From assembly GCA_949752795.1 (NCBI GenBank), contig OX457068.1, positions 62,561,582 to 62,625,581 on the forward strand: DNA of 64,000 nt. The letters are read 5' to 3'. Under the pieces are notes generated by a model. That model ran no database searches. It was not told the DNA's origin and worked only from the letters and a program-made list of their open reading frames with translations. Both the position numbers and the translations under genes were made by a program. This DNA comes from Hyperoodon ampullatus. Its lineage: Eukaryota > Chordata > Mammalia > Artiodactyla > Ziphiidae. This document shows, one piece after another, positions 12,401 through 21,400 of the stretch (within the stretch, counting starts at the first letter, position 1; each line of letters begins with the position of its first letter).

Positions 12401-15400
12401 CGCACGGGCTTAGTTGCTCCGCGGCCTGTGGGATCTTCCCAGACCAGGGCTCGAACCCGTGTCCCCTGCATTGGCAGGCGGATTCTTAACCACTGTGCCA
12501 CCGGGGAAGTTCCCACTGTGAAATTTTAATGAAGGCAAAATGATGGTTACAAAGTTATCAGTGATTTTGGATTATGTTGTCCAGCAAATGTCCAGCAACA
12601 AAAAGCTGACAAGTAAATAGCCAAAAAAGTAAAACATTTATATGCACCTAGTATTAGGAAGAAAAGATGAATGTTTTTCAAATGGAATTTGAGCTCAGCT
12701 TGTTGGTAATGAACTACCAAATGTTTACAAATGGTAGTGATGCAAGAAGCAACGTGTCCCTCCAAAATTACTTTAATCTGCACCGTGGATATCAGATTCA
12801 GAGAACAGCCACACAATGCATACAAACCACTTTGTCAAACTGCCTAAAATCATGAATACCAGGAAAGCATTACATGAGTATTTATAAGAAAATGAAAAAG
12901 TGGGTCCAATTACACTGCAATGATGTTTAGCACACTAGCTATAATAAATAGGTCTGTCAGATTGAGAGGTCAGAAAAAAGAAAATGAGGAGAGGGAGGCC
13001 AATGGTTACTACAGTGGGAGAAATGCTGGTGTACTGGTCAGGGCAGAGGCCAAATTTTACTGAGCTGAACAATGATGAAATGAAATTAAGAAAACAGTTT
13101 CATTTATAATGAACAGAGAACAAAATACTTAGGGATAAGCTTAACAAAAGAAGTGTAAAATTTATACTCTGAATATTACAAAACAAAATTTGAAAGAAAT
13201 TAAAGACTAGTAAGTGAAAACACATTCCATTTTCATGGAACAGATCGCAATATTGTTAATATGGCAATACTCCTCAAATTGATATACAAATTCAACACCA
13301 TCTCTATCAAAATCCCAGCTGCCTTTTTTGCAGAAAATGACAAGCTGATCCTTAATCTCATAAGGAAATGCAAGGAACCCAGAATAGATGAAACAATCTT
13401 GAAAAAGAAGAACGAAGTTGGAGATCTCCCGCTTCGCAATTTCAAAATCTACTACAAAATTACAGTAATAAAGACAGTGTGGTTCTAGCACATGGACAAA
13501 CAGATCAATGAAACAGAACTGAGAATCCAGAAATAAACTCTTTTTTTAATCAACATTTTTTATTTCTTGTCTTTTTTTTTTCAAGTTGTTGGGAGCTTTT
13601 TATTTATTTTTTTAACGTCTTTATTGGAGTATAATTGCTTTACAATGGTGTGTTAGTTTCTGCTGTAAAACAAAGTGAATCAGCTATATGTATACATATA
13701 TCCCCATATCTCCTCCCTCTTGCGTCTCCCTCCCACCTTCCCTATCCCACCCCTCTAGGTGGACACAAAGCAACAAGCAGATTTCCCTGCACTATGCAGC
13801 TGCTTCCAATAGCTATCTGTTTTACATTTGGTAGTGTATATATGTCCATGCCACTCTCTCACTTCGTCCCAGCTTACCTCTCCCCCGCCCCATAACCACA
13901 AGTCCATTCTCTACATCACCGTCTTTATTCCTGTCCTGCCCCTAGGTTCTTTTTTTTTTTAACATCTTTATTGGAGTATAATTGCTTTACAATGGTGTGT
14001 TAGTTTCTGCTTTATCATGTACCACAATGTTCACTGCAGCTCTATTTACAATAGCCAGTACATGGAAGCAACCTAAGTGTCCATCAACAGATGAATGGAT
14101 AAAGAAGATGTGGCACATATATACAATGGAATATTACTCAGCCATAAAAAGAAACGAAATTGAGTTATTTGTAGTGAGGTGGATGGCCCTACAGTCTGTA
14201 CATACAGAGTGAAGTAAGTCAGAAAGAGAAAAACAAATATCGTATGCTAACACATATATATGGAATCTAAAAAAGCAAAAAAAAAATGGTCATGAAGAAC
14301 CTAGGGGCAAGACGGGAATAAAGACGCAGACCTACTAGAGAATGGACTTGAGGATACGGGGAGGGGGAAGGGTAAGCTGGCACAAAGTGAGAGAGTGGCA
14401 TGGACATATATACACTACCAAATGTAAAACAGATAGCTAGTGGGAAGCAGCCGCATAGCACAGGGAGATCAGCTCGGTGCTTTGTGACCACCTAGAGGGG
14501 TGGGATAGGGAGGGTGGGAGGGAGGGAGACACAAGAGGGAAGAGATTTGGGGATATATGTATACATATATGTATAACTGATTCACTTTGTTATAAAGCAG
14601 AAATAAACTCTTATATTTAAGGTCAACTGATTTTCAACAAGGATGCCACGACAATTCAATGGGGAAAGAACAGCCTTCAACAAATGGTGCTAAACAACTG
14701 GATATCCAAAGAATAAAATTGTACCCCTATCTTATATCATGTACAAAAATTAACAAAAAGGATCATAGACCTAACATAAGATCTAAAACTTTTAAACTTT
14801 TCAAAAAAAACACAGGAGTAAATCTTAGTGACCTTGGGTTAGGCAAAGCCTTGTTAGACATGACACCGAAAGCACAGCAACAAAAGAAAAAAGTAGATAA
14901 ATTGGACTTCATAAAAATTTTAAGATTTTGTGCTGAAAATCAAAATACGAAGAAAATGGAAAGACAACCCCACAGAATGGAAGAAAATGTCTTCAAATCA
15001 ATTATCGTATAAGGGGCTTATATACAGAATAAAAAAAAAAAGAACTCTTGTAACTCAAGAATAAAAAGATGAACAATCCAATTTAAAAATGGGCAGGGCT
15101 TCCCTGGTGGCGCAGTGGTTGAGAGTCCGCCTGCCGATGCAGGGGACACGGGTTCGTGCCCCCGTCTGGGAGGATCCCACATGCCGCGGAGCGGCTGGGT
15201 CCGTGGGCCATGGCCGCTGGGCCTGCGCGTCCGGAGCCTGTGCTCCGCAACGGGAGAGGCCACAGCAGTGAGAGGCCCGCGTACCGCAAAAAAATTAAAA
15301 AAAAAAAAAAAATGGGCAAAGGATCTGAACAGACATTTCTCCAAAGATAATACAAATGGCACATAAAAAGATGCCTAACATTATTAGTCATCACAGAAAT

Positions 15401-18400
15401 GCGAATCAAAATCACAATGAGGTAACATATCACACCCACTAAGATTACTAAAGTCAGATAATAATAAGTGTTGACAAGGATGTAGAAAAATTAGTATCCT
15501 CAAACACTGCTGGTGGGAAGCTAACATGATGCTTCTCTATGCAAAAGAGTTAGGCATTCCAAACCATGGTGATGGTGACACAATCTTGGATCATACCAAA
15601 AACCACTGTATTACACACTTTAAATAAGTATAGTGTGTGAATTATAGCTCAATAAAGCTGTTAGATGCAAAGATAGGAGATTTTAAAAACTCAGAGAGTT
15701 GAGAAATAAATGAAAAGTAAGGAAGCAGAGACGGGAATGTGAAATAGAGGGAGAACATTTTAGTCGTCTTTTCTTAAACTGTAAGAGACATCTGGGGGTG
15801 TTAAATGTTAACTGGAAGAGAAGATAGGGAGCTGGAAGTAGGCCAAGAGGGGCCACAAGATCAAGGGCACAGCAAATAAACACACCTCCTGCAACCCACA
15901 GGCCACCTCAGGCTTCCTCTCCAGCCTGTCCCTCACATAGTTTTTAACTTCCCTTTGCCAAGGGAAGTTGTTGCCCAACTCTGACCCCACCAAACCACTT
16001 TCTCTTTCCCAATCCATGACTGCCCTTGCAATTTCAAATTCCTCCCCTCAGCTAAACAAAATGAAGTCTCCAGCTGCTACTATCAAACTTGCAGGCCCAC
16101 ATCCAGCAGATCTACCTTCCTGAGAATAATCACAACCATAACAGCAACAGATAATGTGGTTAGGTAACCAATTAAAGAATTTTTTAAACCTTCCTAATGC
16201 TCCCAGAGAAGAACACATAAGACTTCGGGTTTTATTTCCCTTGGGGGTGGAACCCAGTGCTTCTCTGTTTAATTCTCCACCTGTGTTGTTACAGAAGTTA
16301 GGTCCAAAGAGGAATTAACCTGGGGTTGCCCCAGGAAAGGAGGTGGGGGAAAGGAGAGGAAAGCTGGTAATTTGATTCAAAGAATGGACTGGCCAGATCA
16401 GAGAAGGAAGGCAGAAGGAAAGGATGAACAACCGCGAGACACACAACTGTTTGAGAGGGTAGCAAAGGCCTGACCCTGCCCCTCACAGATCCCTGGATAG
16501 GACAGGACGTCTGGGGTGCACATGCGGAAGGAGAAGGGGTTCACTGTGTTCATCACCAACGCATGGCCTCTGAACAGTGATGAGCTCCCTGTGGCTCAAT
16601 TCACTTCTCCAAAGCACAGAATAGGGGAGCAGGTCCTGAAAGGTCTCCTAGCCTCCAGCCTCTGCCCTCCCACCAATTCATCCCAAACACCACCATAAGA
16701 CTGGTCCCCCTAAAACACTACCCTGAACACCACAAAAACAATCACAGCTCTCCACTTAATGAAAGTCTGACTCTTAACTTCGGCACTCAGTGCCTTTGAT
16801 GACTCAGTTATGATCCTGTCCCAAGACAAAATCTTCAATGACCACATCAACCCTTCCACAGCACATGCTTTACTCTGAACTCTGCGGTGTGTACTTGCCA
16901 TCTGGCCCTGGTCACGTGCTACCACATATGGTTATTTATCTTTATGTTGTGTCCCCCAAATGACCACAAATATCTTGAGACCAGAGAATATATCTTATGC
17001 CTTTTGGGATCTGATCTGCCTCTGATTTTCAACACTCTGTTCAATAAACATCTCTTGAAACAATAATGATGACTTATAGTTCACAAGAATTTATTGAGTA
17101 CCAACTGTATGCTGAGCTCCTAGGTACTAGCATCCTAAAATGAAGAAATTATTGAATTATCCAACAAATGTGATCTGGCACATTCAGAAGTTTATTTTTA
17201 TATGCCTTGCAGAAAGCAAAGGGACTATCCAATGAATTCAGAGGAAACTGAACTTTTATGCCAAAATCTGAATCAAATTTTACACTTAAGAAACAAAATT
17301 TCATTTAAAAACAAAAAAGAAAGCCAACTTCCAATTACTTTGCCTACTTGAGTTAACCAGAGATAAAGATTAGAACCTACTGTATATATAACAATCATTA
17401 CAGATCACAAAATAAAATTCAAACAGAACTCCATGTGTATCGAGTTGTGTGTGCAAAAATTAGTGCTTACATAATTTTATTTTGACCAAAAGACATGTTT
17501 CTTACAACTGAAAATGGCCTCGTGATTAACATTTCTTTATTTTTTATCTCTACCTAAGTTATGTACAGGTAGAGAACCAATTTTAAAATAATTCCACAGG
17601 AGAAAAAATAATCAAGAAGTTATACAGAAACAGAAGAGTTATTAATAAACATAGAAAGACTTACTTAACCATACATTACAGTAAATATGCCCTAGAGTGT
17701 TGGTGTATGTGTGGGGAAAAAACCTAAAGAGCACATGACAAACTGCTACCAACAGTTATCTCCAAGAGATGGAATTCAGGGCATTTCATTTCTGTGTTGT
17801 ATACTTCTCTCTGTGTGTGTGTATATACTCATACATACACACTTTTTTTAAGCAATGAGCACTTCTGTAATCAGAAAAAAAAGTTGTTTTTTTTTTAAGT
17901 TCTGGAAAATAAATGGTCACTTTCCATTCATCACTTGCAGTTCTTCCTCTTTAAACTGTACTAAGTAAAAAAATTACAACTCCTTTCCATCCTTAAAAAT
18001 ATTAATGAGCTACTTCTTCATAAATGATAAAGGTTCAATTTTACACACTACATAGAATACTTTTGTGGGATTACTTTATTTTCTTTCATTATTCTGAAAG
18101 TATTTATTAGGTAACTACTACTGTATGTCAGGCATAGTTCTAGTACATGGGGTACATGAAGTGAACCAAACAGGCAAAGCTCCTTGGCCATGGGATTACT
18201 TTAAATGCAGGGTCTGTTTATCATGAATGTCTGTATCCACGGCACTTAGCACACTGCCTGGCACAGAACAGATAAAAAGGGCTTGGACACATGAGTCCAA
18301 CTATCAGCTCAAGAGCTCTCAGGGCAATTTTACCCACTCTCCCTGGGATGTACAAGAATGCTTTACAAGTAAAAAGGAGAAGGATGGGGATTATATATTT

Positions 18401-21400
18401 TGCTGAGAATACATCTCCTCCTGGCTGCCACTTCTGTGTTGCTCTTAACAGTCTTGCTTCACGTATCAGCAGCACTTTCCATGCTTGATCTCTTCCTCTT
18501 CCTTTCATACGCTTTTTTCTCTCAACTTCTAGGACCCCAAACATATCCTACCTCACCGGTCACTCCTCAAGCTCCTTTGTTGATTCCTGCGCCTCTCCCC
18601 GCAAAACTGGAGTGCCCTTGGGTCCTGTTCTTGTCACCTGTTTATATTACACTCGCTCCTAAGGTAACCTAGTTCAGTCTCTGGTTTTAAATAACTACCT
18701 ATATGTTGATGACCCCAAATCTTTTCTCTCTCCCAAACTCTAGATCCACATAGCCAATCCATTTGGATGTCTGACAGACATTTATTTCAAAATTAGCATG
18801 TCCTAAACTGAATTCCTGATCTGCCCCCCAAAAGCTGTCCTACTCACTGCCTCCCCCATCTCAGAGTCACCCCTGACTGTTTTCTCATATCCCAACCAAA
18901 CCACCAACAAATAGTCTTGGCTAGATCTTCAGAAATTCCCAAACTGCAAACACTTCTCACCACCTCTGCTTTACAACTCTGGTCCAAGCCACCATCACCT
19001 CCTGCCTGGATCACAGCAAAAATCTCTTAGATGGTCTCTCTGCTCATACTCTTGCTCCCTTACAGTCTGTTCTCAACAAAGCAAGCACAGTGACCCTTTA
19101 AAATAACTTAGATCATATCACTCCTCGGCTTGAAACCCTGAGGTGATTCCATGTTTAACTCAAAGTACGAATCCTTACAATGGCCTACAAGGCCCTACAC
19201 GACCTGGCCCTGTGTCACCTTCTGACTTCATCCCAAATACTCGCCCCTCACGCACTCCACCCTAAGGACACTGCTACTGCCTTAAGGCATTTGCCCCAGG
19301 TGTTCCCAAAATCCAAATGGCTAACTCCCTCATCTCTTTCATGTCTTTATTTAAATTTCACCTTCAGTAAGGACTACCTTGACTGCCTATATAAAAATCA
19401 CAACCCGGACTTCCTGGTGGAGCAGTGGTTAGAACCCACCTGCCAATGCAGGGGACACAGGTTCAAGCCCTGGCCCGGGAAGATTCCACATGCTGCGGAG
19501 CAACTAAGCCCGTGCACCACAACTACTGAGGCTGCGCTCTAGAGCCCACGAGCCACAACTACTGAAGCCTGCACACCTAGAGCCCGTGCTCTGCAACAAG
19601 AGAAGCCACCGCAATGAGAAGCCCATGCACCACAAGGAAGAGTAGCCCCCACTCGCCACAACTAGAGAAAGCCCACGCGCAGCAACAAAGACCCAACACA
19701 GCCAAAAATAAATAAATAAATAAACTTATTTAAAAAAAAAAAATCACAACCCATCCTAATCACCAGTACTCAGCTCCTTACCCTGTTCCTCTTTTCCTTT
19801 TTCCATAGCACTTGTCATCTTCTAATATATTATACATTTTATTTATTTTTTTATGGAGTTTTCTGTTTGTTTGTCTTCTCCTTCTAGAATGCAAGCTACG
19901 TTAAGGCCAGGTTCTTTTTTTTATTTTTTATTTTTCCTCTGTTTACATCCCAAGTGCTTAGAACAGTTTCTGGGACATAGTGGGTGATCGATGAGTGTTT
20001 ATTCAACAAATAAATGCATCTTAGGAGGCACAACAGGAGCTAAATAACATAGAACATCCCCCAACTTCACTCCTATAATCACTCACGGGAAGGAGGGACT
20101 AAGAGGTAGAAATCATCTAGGCCAAGAAGCAAGAGGCGATGGGGATTTAAAGGTCTCTGTTTCTGTTATCAGTTTTCTGGGACACATCTCAGTCTATCTT
20201 TAGCAATTACAATATACTCTTACTATTAATGAGTTGTCGGCATTCAGAATTTAGTATTAACTGCAAAAATAGTTTCCATGACTATAAAATATACTGCTTC
20301 TGCAGAGTACATCCAATCTAAAAATCTACTGTTCTTAACTCATAATCTACCATGATCAATGAAGTCAGGGTCCTCCAAGGTAGGTGAAACTAATCAGGAC
20401 TATCTCTTAGGTATCAAGTGATAAGCACCAGAAAACCAAAAACTAGCAATGTGAGCTCATCTTCCAAATGATTAATATTAAGGAATACAGGTCAGCTGCT
20501 GGGTCAAACTATCTAAAGGCAAAAGCACATGACACTCCTCACTTCCTGAAATAAGCCTTGGAACTACTTTATGGTTCCATTAACAGTAACCAAGTTACAC
20601 CACAATGGTAAAGGTTTCATTAATGTAGGACTTCATGATCATAACCAAACCATAACCAGCTCTAAGTAATATATCTATTTACTCTAAGAGAAGAATCAAT
20701 TTTCTAAACTGACAAGTATGAGGGCCTTGATGATGTCGTGGACTTTTTCCATTTGTTTTCTCATACTATTTAGAGGAAATTTACCAGAGTAAATTCTTCT
20801 GAGTGACAAAGCTTGGAAATATTCTTCAATACTGGTATTTTTTCCTTCATTTAACAAACATTAGCAAATGCCTACAAGGGCTGTAAAGGGTATTAGGAAA
20901 AAGACAGGTCCCTCCCTCACTGAGTTCACAGTCTAAGGGAGAAGAGAGATGTTAACAAACTAACTGCAAGTGAGATGAGTGACACAAAGCGGTGTAGAGC
21001 GCTACTGGTGGGGGCTGGGGGGGTAATGTGGGTGATGAGGGTGATGAGGTTTAAGCAGAGACCTCATGAATGAGCAGGTGAACAGGGACAGGAAGAGGTG
21101 TCAGCACAGAGCAAAGAGTATGAGCAAAGGCCCTAAAGCAGGAAAGGATGTATACGGCTGAGAATCAAGAGACAGTAGTGAAGACCAGAGGCTGAGGAGA
21201 AAGACAGAATCCAGACAGTTTAGGGCCTTGAGTCCACACTTTGGACTCTTGGACTCTGGGCAATGGGAAATCTTTGAAAGGCCTTAAGTAGGAGAGCAAT
21301 CATTTTGGGGGTCTGTTTATAAAAATATCAATCCAGCTTTAGTTTAGAGAATGGGCAGCAAGAATGAACTTGGAAAGGCCATTTTAGCAAAAATCCAAGA

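Larger units (their letters stand above)
13085..15545 (+). repeat. Old L1 ORF2 3' part, split by two insertions
   Basis: 13085-13545 and 14603-15545 form one L1 copy. The first part includes ttccattttcatggaacag and a decayed ORF2 stretch with [21 protein letters not shown] (near 13290). The second continues ORF2 and the 3' region (gtcaactgattttcaacaagg). It is interrupted by L1 3' ends at 13546-14602, flanked by the duplicate agaaataaactctt, and by a young CHR SINE at 15096-15306. Confidence 0.8.
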
